From Hymenopellis radicata (lineage: Eukaryota; Basidiomycota; Agaricomycetes; Agaricales; Physalacriaceae), in assembly GCA_015501595.1 (NCBI GenBank), contig JADNRX010000398.1:1-47532 (forward strand): DNA of 47,532 nt, written 5' to 3'. Within the stretch, counting starts at the first letter, position 1. Each line of letters begins with the position of its first letter. The notes below the pieces were generated by a model. That model was given only the letters and a program-made list of their open reading frames with translations. It did no database searches and had not been told where the DNA came from. Positions 10,984 to 21,990 of this stretch are shown here, piece by piece. The translations under genes were made by a program, and so were the position numbers.

Positions 10984-12717
10984 TTATTTCAATACACCAA
11001 CAACACCATCGAGAGTGCGGCCGTTAATAACATCATTCGCCATCTGAGCCGTAGGATACCTCAAAGAAACGCCCCTTGGCACGAGCGGTTTAGCAAGCAA
11101 CGCAGCCAGCTTTGCCTTGAGCGCCTGCACGTTGCCGGACTGACTCTGGGCCTCCTGCTCCTCCCCATCATAATCGACACCCAACGCCTCTGCGGTATCC
11201 CTCATCCACTTTTGATCGTGTCTTTCCTTCTTTGCCTTGTGGGTCATCTCCTCGAGCTGTTTCGCCAGTTGCACCCTCGGTCTTACCTTGTCGACGAGCA
11301 ACGGGGGAATACCCTCATACCGCTGTGGCTCACCAAACTGGCGCCATAGGACCTGAGCGGCGGAGGCGTCGGCGGGTGAGACGACGGTGATGGCAGCGCC
11401 GGAGCGGCCCGCCCGAGCAGTTCGGCCGAGGCGGTGGATGTGGGTGGAGGGCGAGGGGGCGGGGGTATAGCTGATGACGAGGTCGACGGGGCACGCGTCA
11501 AAGTCGAGTCCGCGCGCGGCGAGGTCCGTGGCAAGGAGTATAGCGTTGGTGTGTTTCGTAAAGGAGGCGAGGGAGGAAAGCCGTGTGGGTTGGGGTAGGG
11601 AGGAGTGGAGGGGGTAGGCGGGCAGGCCGAGTGTGGTGAGGAGAGGGAGAAGCCGCCGGATGTGAGGGATGGAGGGGAGGAAGATGAGAATGCGGAGGGT
11701 GGGGTGGAGCAGGAGGAGTGTGTATAGTGTGAGGTCGCGTGTGTCGGCGAGGACGGGTAGGAGGGTATGGGTGAGTGTTGGGGGAAGCGGTGAAGAAGGG
11801 GCGGAGAGGGTGAGGACGGTGGGGTCAAAGCCGGGGAGGAGGGCGAGTAGCGATGGGAGCATCGAGTCGTCGGTCTTGCGCTTGTGTTTTGTGCGTTGGA
11901 GACCCTGCTGGGACATGGTAGCGCTGAATACAAAGGTCTGGGCTGCGGTTGTGCATTCCAGAATGCGTTCGACCTCTTTGAAACTGCCAGGCTGCACCAG
12001 CCGATCTGCTTCATCAAGTACTAGAAATCGCAACGAGCCGAGCTGCTCCTTGAGGGTTTCGTTGGTCTGTATCACGTCCCAAAGCCGTCCTGGGGTGCCG
12101 ACTACAATGTGTACTCCTCTAGCCAAAATGCGGTCCTGCTTTTGGGATGACATACCACCGACGATGGCTGCTACGCTGACTACTGGTGTTGGACTCTTGC
12201 CATTGACCGCGGTACAGGCTGATTTGATATGCTGCACGACTTGGAGTGCGAGTTCGCGCGTAGGGAGAAGGATCAGCGCCTGAGGTGTATACGACTCTGG
12301 TCGCGTCGTGAGTAGCGAGTGGAGGATGGGTAGCGCAAACGCGAGTGTTTTTCCAGAGCCGGTTGGGGCTGTTGCTAATATCGACGATGTCATTGCGGGA
12401 GGGAGGACGGCGGATTGGATGGGTGTCGGAGTAGCAGAAGGTAGCGAGTGCAAAAGCGCAGGATGTAATCCGAGCTCAGCCCATGCGCTCATTGACTCTG
12501 GCGGGTCAGGTAACGTGGGCAGGTCGGGCGTCGTCGATGTGGACGGCTGTGGTTTTGAAGCAGTAGCTTCTGCGACGTGAAAAGTGGGTACGCCATCATT
12601 GTAGACCACATCTACACCCTCGACCTCCTCCAACTCAATAATGCCGTCGTCGCCGTCGATGCGTGTCGAAATGGAGCTCCATGGGAGATCAGCAATCTTT
12701 CTGACCTTTGACTTCAT
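10984..12717 (-). CDS. MAK5: DEAD-box ATP-dependent RNA helicase, MAK5/DDX24 family
   Basis: Intronless 577-residue protein acting in nucleolar 60S ribosomal subunit assembly. Helicase motifs occur in order: Q-motif TPIQ (about residue 97), I APTGSGKT, Ia LLPTRELALQ, Ib GTPGRLWD, II VLDEADRLV, III SATM, IV LIFLPS, V DLAARGLDF and VI HRLGRTARAG. The N-terminal W-rich lead and the C-terminal RVQLAKQLEEM... WMRDTAEALGVDYDGEE are characteristic of MAK5/DDX24 and distinguish it from other DEAD-box proteins. The usual long insertion between motifs is short here, making it smaller than yeast MAK5. The frame is unbroken. It is transcribed away from uL2m, with 47 bp between the two start codons; both genes serve ribosome production. 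Confidence 0.88.
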   Translation of the reverse strand: MKSKVRKIADLPWSSISTRIDGDDGIIELEEVEGVDVVYNDGVPTFHVAEATASKPQPSTSTTPDLPTLPDPPESMSAWAELGLHPALLHSLPSATPTPIQSAVLPPAMTSSILATAPTGSGKTLAFALPILHSLLTTRPESYTPQALILLPTRELALQVVQHIKSACTAVNGKSPTPVVSVAAIVGGMSSQKQDRILARGVHIVVGTPGRLWDVIQTNETLKEQLGSLRFLVLDEADRLVQPGSFKEVERILECTTAAQTFVFSATMSQQGLQRTKHKRKTDDSMLPSLLALLPGFDPTVLTLSAPSSPLPPTLTHTLLPVLADTRDLTLYTLLLLHPTLRILIFLPSIPHIRRLLPLLTTLGLPAYPLHSSLPQPTRLSSLASFTKHTNAILLATDLAARGLDFDACPVDLVISYTPAPSPSTHIHRLGRTARAGRSGAAITVVSPADASAAQVLWRQFGEPQRYEGIPPLLVDKVRPRVQLAKQLEEMTHKAKKERHDQKWMRDTAEALGVDYDGEEQEAQSQSGNVQALKAKLAALLAKPLVPRGVSLRYPTAQMANDVINGRTLDGVVGVLK

Positions 12718-12764
12718 GACCGTCCTCGATCAAAAGTTTTTCTACCACGTGCCTTCCTCCCACC
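12718..12764. promoter_or_regulatory. 47-bp bidirectional promoter/5' leader between MAK5 and uL2m
   Basis: Only 47 bp separate the ATG of MAK5 (12717, minus) and the ATG of the uL2m gene (12765, plus). Both core promoters or leaders must overlap here or lie inside the neighbouring coding sequences. The sequence is CT-rich toward the uL2m start; no TATA box is visible. Confidence 0.6.
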
Positions 12765-13919
12765 ATGTTCGCGCTCCGAGCAGCGCTCCAGCGTCCGCCA
12801 CCGCGGGTGCTCTTCGGCGCCACCACGCGGACGTACGCCGCGCCCGCGTCCTCCTCCAAGTCGAAAGACCGGAAACAAAAAGACACGGCGCTCACCGCGG
12901 ACGACTCGCTCTTCAAGACGTTCCACCCCTTCACCCCCGGTGTCCGCCACCTCCGCAACATCCTCACCCCCCACCTCTACGCAGGCCGCCCCGTCCGCGC
13001 CCTCACCGTCGCCAAGCGCAAGCACGGCGGCCGCAATAGCACAGGGCGCATCACAGTCCGGCACCGCGGCGGCGGACACAGGCAGCGTATCCGGCTCCTC
13101 GACTTTCGCCGCGAAAAAGGCGGCATCTGGGACGTTGTCCGCATCGAGTACGACCCGACCCGCACCAGCCATGTCGCCCTCGTCAAACACCGCCAAGACG
13201 CCGGCGAGTGGGCATACATACTCGCGACGGACGGCATGCGCGCCGGCGACGAAGTCCGCTCATTCCGCAGCGGCATCCCTGCCGGCTTCATACAAGGTCT
13301 CGAAGGCGTAGACCTCGCCAGCGCCCTCAACGGCTTGGGCTCACAGAACCAGGACGAGGAGGAAGCTTCCCGCGTCTCTCTCGCCCTCGGTGTCTTCCGC
13401 TCCCTCACAATAAAGAGCGGCAACGTCCTCCCTTTGCGTCTCATACCCCCCGGCACCATCGTCCACAACGTCGGCCTCACCGTAGACGGTCCCGGCATCC
13501 TCGCCCGTGCAGCGGGTGCGTCGGCACAGGTCATGGCACACGAGGAGGACGGCACCTTTTCTCTCGTCCGCCTCCAGTCGGGCGAGGTCCGCAAGATTCG
13601 GCAGGGGTGCTGCGCGACTATTGGACGCGTCTCAAACCACCTTCATGAGCATCGCGTCCTCGGCAAGGCGGGCCGCCGTAGGTGGATGGGCTGGCGCCCA
13701 GAGGTCCGTGGTGTAGCCATGAACGCAAAGGACCATCCCCACGGAGGTGGCCGTGGAAAGTCAAAATCAAACAAGCATCCCGTGTCGATATGGGGCTGGG
13801 GCACACAGGGTACTAGGACGAGGAAGCCTGGTCCCAAAGGTCCCAAGAACAGCAACAAGTATGTCGTCAGGGAGAGACCTAGAGGCAAGGACAAGAATAA
13901 CAAGGGTATGGTCGTTTAG
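12765..13919 (+). CDS. RML2: Mitochondrial large-subunit ribosomal protein uL2m
   Basis: 384-residue intronless protein of the mitochondrial large ribosomal subunit, at the peptidyl-transferase region. The first about 30 residues are Arg/Ala/Ser-rich without acidic residues (MFALRAALQRPPPRVLF), fitting an import presequence. The uL2 core is clear: KRKHGGRNSTGRITVRHRGGGHRQRIRLLDF near residues 84-115 and the signature MNAKDHPHGGGRGKS (about 320-334), which contains the conserved HPHGGG histidines, then a basic tail. Compared with bacterial L2 it has an extra mid-region insertion (about 185-205, GSQNQDEEEAS). The coding region is GC-rich with strong C bias at third positions, unlike the transposon block. 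Divergent with MAK5. Confidence 0.93.
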   Translation: MFALRAALQRPPPRVLFGATTRTYAAPASSSKSKDRKQKDTALTADDSLFKTFHPFTPGVRHLRNILTPHLYAGRPVRALTVAKRKHGGRNSTGRITVRHRGGGHRQRIRLLDFRREKGGIWDVVRIEYDPTRTSHVALVKHRQDAGEWAYILATDGMRAGDEVRSFRSGIPAGFIQGLEGVDLASALNGLGSQNQDEEEASRVSLALGVFRSLTIKSGNVLPLRLIPPGTIVHNVGLTVDGPGILARAAGASAQVMAHEEDGTFSLVRLQSGEVRKIRQGCCATIGRVSNHLHEHRVLGKAGRRRWMGWRPEVRGVAMNAKDHPHGGGRGKSKSNKHPVSIWGWGTQGTRTRKPGPKGPKNSNKYVVRERPRGKDKNNKGMVV

Positions 13920-14478
13920 CTATATAGCACGAGCAATTATATTTTACTCCCGTTAATCGCGTCTACTCGCCTACTCTAGGTGTCATAAACCCACCATGAC
14001 AACTACAGTGAATGATTCACTGGGTTTTCCTATTCTACCAGCGCCACCAAGCACCTCTGAATCTTGATGCAGTCACCTGTCCATACTTTTGAGCGAGCAA
14101 CGCAGCCGGGCTTTCTCGAGTCATGGTAGTATGTTAGCTTCTTGGAGAAACTTGGCATCTTAGCCGCTACGTGAGTCTTTTTTTCCATCCTAAAGGTTAA
14201 TTTATGCGGCTTCAAGAATTGTCTCATCCCCTTCACTTGTGACAAAAGAAAAACGTGGGACTACACGCAAAATTGCACCGCAGTCTTTCATGGCTTCTCG
14301 ATGCAGACGACGCGGTCGCTGCCACGCGAATCGCGGACAAGCCGGCCATGGGCGGCTATACTCGCCATGTAGTACAACACTGGCCAGACCGATAATGTTC
14401 TCATGAAACCCGCAGGCTGCCCGGCGCTATTTTGAATTTAAAAGTAAAGGCGAGAGAATGTATTTATCTCAACTACTT
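13920..14478. other. Intergenic region; right part is a duplicated promoter
   Basis: No gene was recognised. From about 14300 the sequence resembles 16560-16736 upstream of the second FAD gene; shared blocks include GCGGCTATACTCG and the identical AATTTAAAAGTAAAGGCGAG with ATGTATTTATCTCAACT just before the start. The duplication unit therefore includes the promoter. Confidence 0.6.
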
Positions 14479-16055
14479 ACCATGGCCAACTCTACTCAAC
14501 TGTACGTGCTGGGAGGACTGGCGGCTGCGTTCATTCTAGCGTCAGCCGCCTGGTCGACACTTCGAAAACGCCTTATAGCGACTGAGACTGGATTCTACGA
14601 TTGCGACTATCTGGCCCAACCCCGTAGTGACAAGGCGAAAATTCCTGGCACGGTAGTCATTTGTGGTGGAAGGTGTGCGCGCCCATTCTAATTTGGACTA
14701 TCAAGGCCGCACTGGTCGTTGGTACGTGGCAGAACCTTGTTGATATACTCACTCATATCGCGGCTAGACTGTACTGGCCCCACTCAAGGCGGGTCGAAAT
14801 GGATACAACGCGTTGGGTTTGGTAACAGTCTCGCTACCCTCAAGGAGTCCTTCGACGCGAATATGCATCATACCACCTTTTGTTTTCAAATTTCTCCAGA
14901 ACTCGGAGCGAAGCTGCCCATTCCTCGCGGTTTCAAGCATCCTTGTGGAGGAATCATGACGTTATTTCCGGATGTATCTAGAGACAACCGGTATATTTCT
15001 GCTGTCAAAGCCGAGGGTAATTCAAGTAAGTGCTAATGTTTACCGTGGTTGCATAACCAGCATAATTCCTTTCTTAGTATATGTTGCTTGTGGGTCTTGG
15101 CGTCGTCGAGGCGACGAGACACTGAAAACGTTAGAGGGCATCAAACCATTCGCCCAGTCAATCAAAGTCGATAAGGCCTTGCCGGAATGGTTTCTTGAGT
15201 TTTTGGATCTCCTGGGCGAAGCTGAAGAGACCATGATCGTCAGCGCCGTCCGTGTTGGTACGCAAATATGTATACGCTATATGCAATAATTTGGTCTCAA
15301 CCTTGATCTGCAGCGCCTTCATTCTGGACTCACTATGAACGAGCTCCCGATCTTCCCTCCAACTGGATAGCCCTGTATCTCGAGTCAATCCTCTCTATGG
15401 GTACGTTGCATTTCTCGTCTTTCTTATATTTATATTCTCAAGCTGCCTTTCCAGCCAGGGTTGTACTAAAGCTCTGCTAGCTGTTCTAGCCATGAATACT
15501 ATCCTTCATGAAAACTCTTCACTGCCCGCACTTCCCGACAAATTTTCCAAGAGGTTTTTTCGAGGCTCAAGCCGCCAGGATGGATCCCCTATGGTACGTA
15601 GCGATGTCTCCCCTACGCGTATTAGCTTTGACACTGAGATTCCAGGCAAAGCACCAAGACTCTAGGTACGTCTCCTCAGGCTTTTCTCGACCTCCTTTCT
15701 GATGTTGTAATTGCAGACTACGCTCAAGGGACAACTGTACCCGTTAATGGAGAGAGTCTTCGTTCAGGCTGGTTCGTTCGATGGTATATACGCTACCTGC
15801 AGATGCTTTGCGAAACTGTCCGTTTCTTTCACTTCCTTGGGTCCTCGACAATTATAATTGACGAATATCAATTTACAGGACATCCAGGCTGGTAAGTTAT
15901 GTGCGAACCTTTCGGTAGACTTTGGTTCTGAAAACGCCTTGACTTTTAGCGTCAACATTCTACCATAACCTGCATATGCTGGATTCAGCGTCGATCGACT
16001 TGCTGCACCCACTGTTGGTTGTCAAAGTCTTGTGGAAGGCCTTCAGAAGTTGAGA
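14479..16055 (+). pseudogene. Dead tandem copy of the FAD oxidoreductase gene
   Basis: Exon 1 (MANSTQLYVLGGLAAAFI...GTVVICGG) is nearly identical to that of the downstream copy. After the first donor (about 14673) the sequence jumps to the exon starting CTGPTQGG at about 14768, so the counterparts of exons 2-4, with the second half of the FAD Rossmann motif, are gone. Later, around 15360-15400, the region matching AIGDSISRINPLYG has lost about 10 bp, which removes the flavin-binding GDS and shifts the frame. Further 3' parts (QGCTKALLAVLAMN... and HPLLVVKVLWKAF ending near 16051) remain recognisable in scattered frames. It could still be transcribed from its duplicated promoter, but cannot encode a working flavoenzyme. 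Confidence 0.85.
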
Positions 16056-16736
16056 CCTTGAATCTGTTGCATAGATATCGTACTACTGTACTGGCGGTGT
16101 ACAGTCCGTGTCACTCATGTTACGATACTCCTACGATCGATAATACTTAGGGTTGGGTTCGCATTCGCATCGTGGTCGCGCTCAAGCGCTCATCCGAGAC
16201 ACGTCTCTCCCTGTCTGTCAGTAGTAAATGAAGTTTTTCTACTGAGTGGCGCATTTGACTGTCCTGAAGATTCAACTGTCTGCTGAAAGAGGCGCTCATG
16301 TCACACCGTGTACGCGTACCCACTTTCACCTGATTGTCTCCATGCCGGCGCCCTTGACAGATAATTGGCTTCTGTGTATCTTCTTTCTCAAGTATTGGAC
16401 CCATGCTACGTACTAGGTATGGTAATACTGTAACACCAGCCACGAGCTGCCAATGATACGGACCAGGAAGCTCATCCAGATGTATGAGACATAAGGAGGT
16501 ATATTACAGGAGCGACAATGGTCAGAAACAAGTGTACGTTGGGTCTACGCGAGTCGGTAGCTTCGGGCCGTCCTCCGTCGATGCCACGCCAAGCCGGCCA
16601 AGGGCGGCTATACTCGACATGTAGTTCAACGTTCAACACTGATCAGACACTGATATGACCGTGAAATGTTCTCATGCCCGGTGCTATCTTCAATTTAAAA
16701 GTAAAGGCGAGAGAATGTATTTATCTCAACTCTACT
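16056..16736. other. Spacer between the two FAD gene copies
   Basis: About 680 bp without recognisable coding sequence. The right end (about 16560-16736) is the promoter copy shared with 14300-14478. Nothing else was identified. Confidence 0.5.
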
Positions 16737-18845
16737 ATGGCCGACTCTACTCAATTGTACGTGCTAGGAGGACTGGCGGCTGCGCTCATTCTAGCGTCAG
16801 CCGCCTGGTCGACACTTCGAAAACGTCTTATCGCGACAGAGACTGGATTCTACGATTGCGACTATCTAGCCCAACCCCGTAGTGACAAGGCGAAAATTCC
16901 TGGCACGGTAGTCATTTGTGGTGCAAGGTGTGCGCGCCCATTCTAGTAATCTAGACGAGTTGTCTAACTTGGTCACAGTGTTGGTGGGCTTCTCACGGCT
17001 CGCGTCTGTCATGACCACTTTGAACGCGTCATTATCGTCGAAGCCGAGAGCTGGCTGGACACGGACGATGCTCGCAAAGTCCAATCTTGGACCCAGGAGA
17101 ATACGCGAAGCCGGGTCATGCAGTATACCTCTATTCAAGGTAAGATGCGTGCGCGTTATGGTGCTCCCTCCTCCTTCATATCTTTTACAGTAAACCAGGC
17201 CATCCTGTACAAAGCCATGTCTGCTCTGTATCCCAACTTTGATGAAGAATGCAAAGCATCCGACATCGGGTAAGCATCTTCCGGCCCAACATAGCTCCTG
17301 CTAAGATACCATATAGGGTGGCTCCAGCCAACTACGGCCCAAACTTCTTCGGGCATGTGATGAAAGTTCCCTACAGCCATAATGGCGGTGACCTTCCCAA
17401 AATGTTCTTCGCGTCTCGACAGGCGCTCGAGACCTTGACGCGTCGATTAACGTTGACTAAGAAATACCCCAACATTCAACAGATCATTGGCACTGTCACA
17501 GGATATACAGCCAACGACAAGCATCCCGACCGCCTTGGCAAAGTGTCTCTTAGGACCCGGGAAGGAGCGACGATAGACCTTGACGCGACCTTTGTCATTG
17601 GTAAGAAAGCCTCTCCGGAAAGCCCTCTTCGCTCCTAGGCACTGAGTTCTTTTATCTCTAGACTGCACGGGTCCGACGCAAGCCGGTGCCAAGTGGATAC
17701 AACGCGCCGGGTTCAATGGAGATGACTTCAACGCGTTACGGTCGTCTTACGACCATAAGGGCTACTATGTCACGTTCCAATTCTATATTTCGCCTGAACT
17801 GGGCGCGAAGCTTCCCATTCCCGGAGGCTTTGAGAACATTGGAGGGACAATCGTCCTCTGCTTTCCGGACACGAGCCGTGATCATCGCTTCCTCGCAGCA
17901 GTGAAGGCCGAGGGACGTTGCAGTAAGTGACGTTGCGCGCGCGGTATCAGAATATGTTGTTGAAAGCTTCTCAGTACAATTGTGCTGTGGTTCTTGGGGC
18001 GTCGACGACCTACCGAGGACACTCAAGGGCGTCAAAGAACACGCTCGTTCCATCAAGGTCGAGAAACAGTCGACTGAATGGTTCTTCGATCTCATCGACA
18101 TGCTTACCGAGGCTGAAGACACCGTCAAGGTCTTCCCCGGCAAAGTCGGTACGTTTGTTGAAATTACTCTGTATCTGGCGCGCAGAGTCTCACAGTTATA
18201 TGAAGGACCGTGTTACTGGACGCATTATGAAAAAGCAAAGAACCTTCCGTCCAATTGGATTGCTATTGGTGACAGTATATCACGAATCAATCCTCTCTAC
18301 GGGTACTGTTTGTCGTCCATGTTAGAAGTTATCTCCTAACGAGTGTCTCCCTAGACAAGGGGTCTCGAAGGCCATGCTCGGAGCTCTCAGCTTGAACACC
18401 ATATTGCATCAGAACCGCACCAGAGCAGAACTCCCGCGTAACTTGGTGAAGCGATTCTTCCAGAGTCACGCCGCGAAGCTTGCTCCGCTATGGTTTGTGT
18501 TCAACTAGTCCCTTCGAATTTCTCGTTAAGGGGAAAAATAGGCAGGGCACCAAGTACGTAGATTACGCTCAAAGCACAACCATTCCGTCAGAAGGCGAGA
18601 GCCTCGATGATGGCAAGTTCCTCCGGTGGTATACGAAGCAAATCCAGATACTTGCATCTAAAGTAGGTTGTTTCACTTGTTTTCCTGCAAAGAAATTCAT
18701 CGCCGTCTTTGCAGGACGCGTATGCAGGAGCAGTGTTGTGGTGCAGCCTCTGCATGCTGGATGTGGCCTCGATTGACCTCCTTCATCCCGATTGGTTTTC
18801 AAGGTGTTCTGGCAGGCGCTCACTGGGTACTTGGTTTCAAAATAA
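16737..18845 (+). CDS. Membrane-anchored FAD-dependent oxidoreductase (monooxygenase-like)
   Basis: Ten exons: 16737-16927, 16979-17139, 17191-17269, 17317-17600, 17662-17922, 17975-18148, 18206-18302, 18355-18492, 18542-18662, 18715-18845. The N-terminus has one hydrophobic helix (residues about 5-27) that would anchor it in a membrane. The FAD fold is shown by GTVVICGASVGGLLTAR with VIIVEAESW (Rossmann motif and ribose-binding acid), CTGPTQAG, and the late GDSISRINPLYGQG segment that binds the flavin. This is the layout of group A flavin monooxygenase-like proteins; substrate unknown. The last exon seems to lack one base near 18790-18795: only then does LVFKVFWQALTGYLVSK align with the end of the dead copy (545 codons plus stop). 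Read as it stands, it continues to a stop at 18910-18912. The ATG at 16737 lies two bases out of frame with the upstream ATG at 16714. Confidence 0.75.
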
Positions 18846-19026
18846 CTTCATAGAACATAGAATACATGTTGCATTATGGAGGTACAAAAGGATGGTGAAA
18901 GAAATGGCATGAGTCTGACCTGAATATGTAAGATGCTGAGTGATCACTAGAAATGTAGGGAAATACAAGAAGACGTAGAAGCGCGTTCGTCATTCAGGTT
19001 TCTTCTCCAGATTCACAGGGATCCAT

Positions 19027-21080
19027 TCAGCTAAAGTCCATCTCTTGCAGCCAAACGAGTCCACGATGATCCTCATGAGAAATCTCCGAGTCCCAGCCCG
19101 GTGGCATTTGCCATTGCCGGTCAGAGTTTTCGGTAGCTGTGGTTGGTGTCATGAGGACCCATCGAACCTCAATATGGATAGTTGATCCAGATCCATCTAT
19201 ATGCTGCTTATGCCCCGCTTGCTTCATCAGCCTTCGAACATCGAGGAATCCTTTGGAGGAGCCCTTGTGGTTCCGTCGCGTAGTAAATTGAATTACCCAA
19301 AGGACGCGGAAAAGCTGGTTAGCGTCATCGGGCACGTCAAGGAAAAATGCGTCGAACAGAGGGTGATTAGTTGCAACGGGAACAAAGATAACATGACCCC
19401 GTGCCAAGAGTGAGTTTGGTTGTCCGAGCTTGTAGGTTCGCTCGTACCAGGCTTGTACTGACCTGCCCCGTGTTGGCATAAATTGCACTGCCGGATGCAC
19501 AGAGTGAGAAGCTAGATCCTTGGCCTCAGTATCCTCCATCTCCACATCCTTCATGTCTGCATCCCTCATCTCTTCCAGGTCAGAAATAAACAGAGGTTCA
19601 GCCAAGTCAGAGAACGGGTTAAGTGTCATTGGCTTGAGGGGAAGAGGGGGATTATCCTGCTTCATGTGATTAAGGGCGTAGGCAGCAAAGATGTGCCCTG
19701 CCAACACCGCACCACTTGACACAGCCCTCAAGCTATGGAAGGTTTCTTCAATTTGTGTGGGTGCAGTCTTGGAAAGAGAGTGTTGCAGCAGCTCCCACAC
19801 AGCAGCGCTTCCGATAACAACAGAGAATTCCGTGCTATCAATACACGTTAGGGAGTGAGGCTGCACGCGGAGTGCGACGATCTCGTCATATATGGCGTAT
19901 ACTGGGAACTGGTTCTCAATGCGTTTGAGAATGTCAGAGGGAAGGGAAGCTCGCTGTTCTGTGATGACAGAAGAAAGGACATGCTGAAAGACCGATCGGG
20001 GTACGAGCCCATACTGATAGATTGCATCGTCAAGCAGGATATCAATCCAATCGGTAGCTGTTTCCTTGGGCCAGGTAGCATACTTTGCACTCTCTTTTGT
20101 TGCAATGGCCTTTTCAAGACGATTTGGAATATCCTGCATCGACTCGGGGGAGGCCAGATATGTGGTAAGGAACTTGATCATTCGGGGCCACTTTATCTGA
20201 AGCTCGAGGCTAGAATGGACAAGAATCAGGTATCATCATGAACAAACTGAGAACAACTCACCCTTTTCGAAGATGTGCGGGACTCCATAAATCCAGCCCC
20301 CAGAGCGTCGCGTTTCGAACCTTGCGGAACTCATGGTAGCGTTCTTTTTTGGGGGATACAGCGTAAATCGGCCATCCGGAAGCGTGAGTCAGTCCACGAG
20401 GCGCTTTGACTTCTTCTGACGAGTCCACGAGCATGATTGTGTGCGTCATGGTGTCCAACTCCTCCGTGGCGGCCTCGTGTGGTAAGTATAGAAACTCGTA
20501 GTCCTTGTCCTTTGGACACCACACCTGACCTCGATAGAAAAGGATGCTTGGCGTCGACCCGGCCCTATGTGGCAGGTGAAGAAGGACCGGCTGCCTGTCA
20601 TGGATGAGCCTGACCAGGAGGTACCACAGAAACAAGCTTTTTCCTGAGACTGCGGTTAGTAATGTCGAAGGGCCAGATTTCATGCCCCAACGTACCAATG
20701 CCGGGCTGACCAGCTACGATGACTCCATCTTTGGTGTTCTCCCGTTGCCATCGATTAATGCCGTGGTACAGGAAAGCGTATCGTTCAAAGACGAGAATCG
20801 TCCCTTGGGAAGTGAAGTCCAACGATGTCGCTCCAAGGACCTCCATATCGCCGAATGAAAATGGGGGCGACGGAAATATTGTTAGGGCGTGAGGGAATTC
20901 GGTCCGGTTGAGTTCAAGTGCACGAGACGACTCCATCCAATAATTCATGAATTTTTGCCAATCTCTAGGCGCGCGACGCCATTTGTCCTTGCTACGTTTA
21001 GACCAATGCCACTCGGTGACACTCCAAGTGGCTCCTGCCGGCAGGTTGGACGGTTGGGGAGCCGCTTCGTCTTCGTCCAT
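19027..21080 (-). CDS. P-loop NTPase with restriction-nuclease-like C-terminus (Crinkler-like family)
   Basis: Three exons, complement(join(19027..20209,20262..20643,20696..21080)), 649 codons plus stop, no frame break. Walker A is GQPGIGKSLFLWYLL, split by intron 1 right after GIG; a Walker B-like strand is HTIMLVDSS (about residue 185). The C-terminal third has DAFFLDVPDD followed by LWVIQFTTRRNHKGSSKGF, the pattern of the PD-(D/E)xK-like module in fungal CRN-type proteins, where Q-x-T replaces the classic E-x-K. An acidic repeat-like patch (DADMKDVEMEDTEAKD) sits between. It differs from the gene at 4667-7682 in sequence and is a separate subfamily. Function in the fungus is unknown; proposals for the family include DNA-directed or intercellular roles, none shown here. 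The start ATG is at 21078-21080, just before the Helitron region. Confidence 0.7.
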
Positions 21081-21934
21081 CTACTAAGAAAGAGAGATCG
21101 GGGCCGGGTAGTTAGCTTACATCAGTAAATCGAGTTTTATTTACATAAGCAGACCCGTCGGTGCGTCCGGCTTTCCTTCTGTGCCGTTTGCCGGGTCGTG
21201 GGACTTTCCCGGCGATCTCCGCGCCACGCGTTCCCAGGCCGAGTCATTTTGCCTCTGTTCACCGTCTGCCCGGTTGTGCATTGGCTCTTTGCTATATTTG
21301 TGCTCTCTAACTGCTTGGTATATGGTTCATCTGAATTGTTTTGAGTTTTCTCTGATCTATTGATAGTTTTTGCCTTCATCTCTGTCTCTGTGCTGTGTTT
21401 TTGCATGTTTTTTGATTTTGTTGATTTTTGGCAAGCTACTGACTGTCATTTTAGGTGCCCCTGTACATATCTCATCCCTCTTTTGTGGTTCTTGAGAAAC
21501 ACCAGCTCACTTTGTGGCTTCTTTGGTGCTACTAAGTGTGCTGTTCTTTGAGTCCCGGTGTCCAAGACATCTCCATCCGTGAAGTCTCCCCCTGGCCAGT
21601 TCAAATCCTACTTTCGGGTAGCGATACTGTTCGCCGGTTGACCAGAGTCCTCTCACCTGGGTAGTATTCAGGGAGATTGGTGTGGCAGTGCTTTCGAGCG
21701 CGTAAGTTCCCCACTATTGACGCTCCAGTACTGTTGCTGCTTACGTCGGATTTGGCCCGTGGTACAATACGAGGGTGGCCAGCAGTGGTAGTCCATTTTT
21801 GAAACTCAGTGCCCTGAGTGTTGGTACGTGTCGAGCTCTTCCACTACCATAGTTAGTGCTCAGTCCGTGTCGGCGTGCACGTGCTGGGCGCAAGTAGCTT
21901 TTCTCTCCCACATTGCCCGTGAGATCTTTGTACA
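21081..21934. other. Helitron 5' region, boundary unresolved
   Basis: About 850 bp upstream of the Helitron gene. The part 21260-21480 is T-rich on the plus strand, as in many fungal promoters; no conserved coding segment was found. The true 5' end of the Helitron should lie here; TC-starting candidates exist (for example TCTACTAAG at 21080) but none can be proved from one copy. Confidence 0.4.
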
Positions 21935-21936
21935 AT

Positions 21937-21990
21937 GTATGTTTGATTACTTTATTTTCATATTTCATCATCTTAACCCGTTTTGTCCAG
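21937..21990 (+). other. Putative intron at the RepHel start codon
   Basis: GTATGT donor at 21937 and TTTTGTCCAG acceptor ending at 21990. Splicing would join AT (21935-21936) to G (21991) and create the start codon of MPPQTPIEERNQ. Confidence 0.5.

Noticed and set aside
14030..14245. Small minus-strand frame between uL2m and the dead FAD copy
   Set aside because: No start context, no recognisable sequence and no conserved neighbour relation.
21078..21090. TCTACTAAG as the Helitron 5' terminus
   Set aside because: It resembles plant Helitron starts but overlaps the ATG of the neighbouring gene; too short to trust from one copy.
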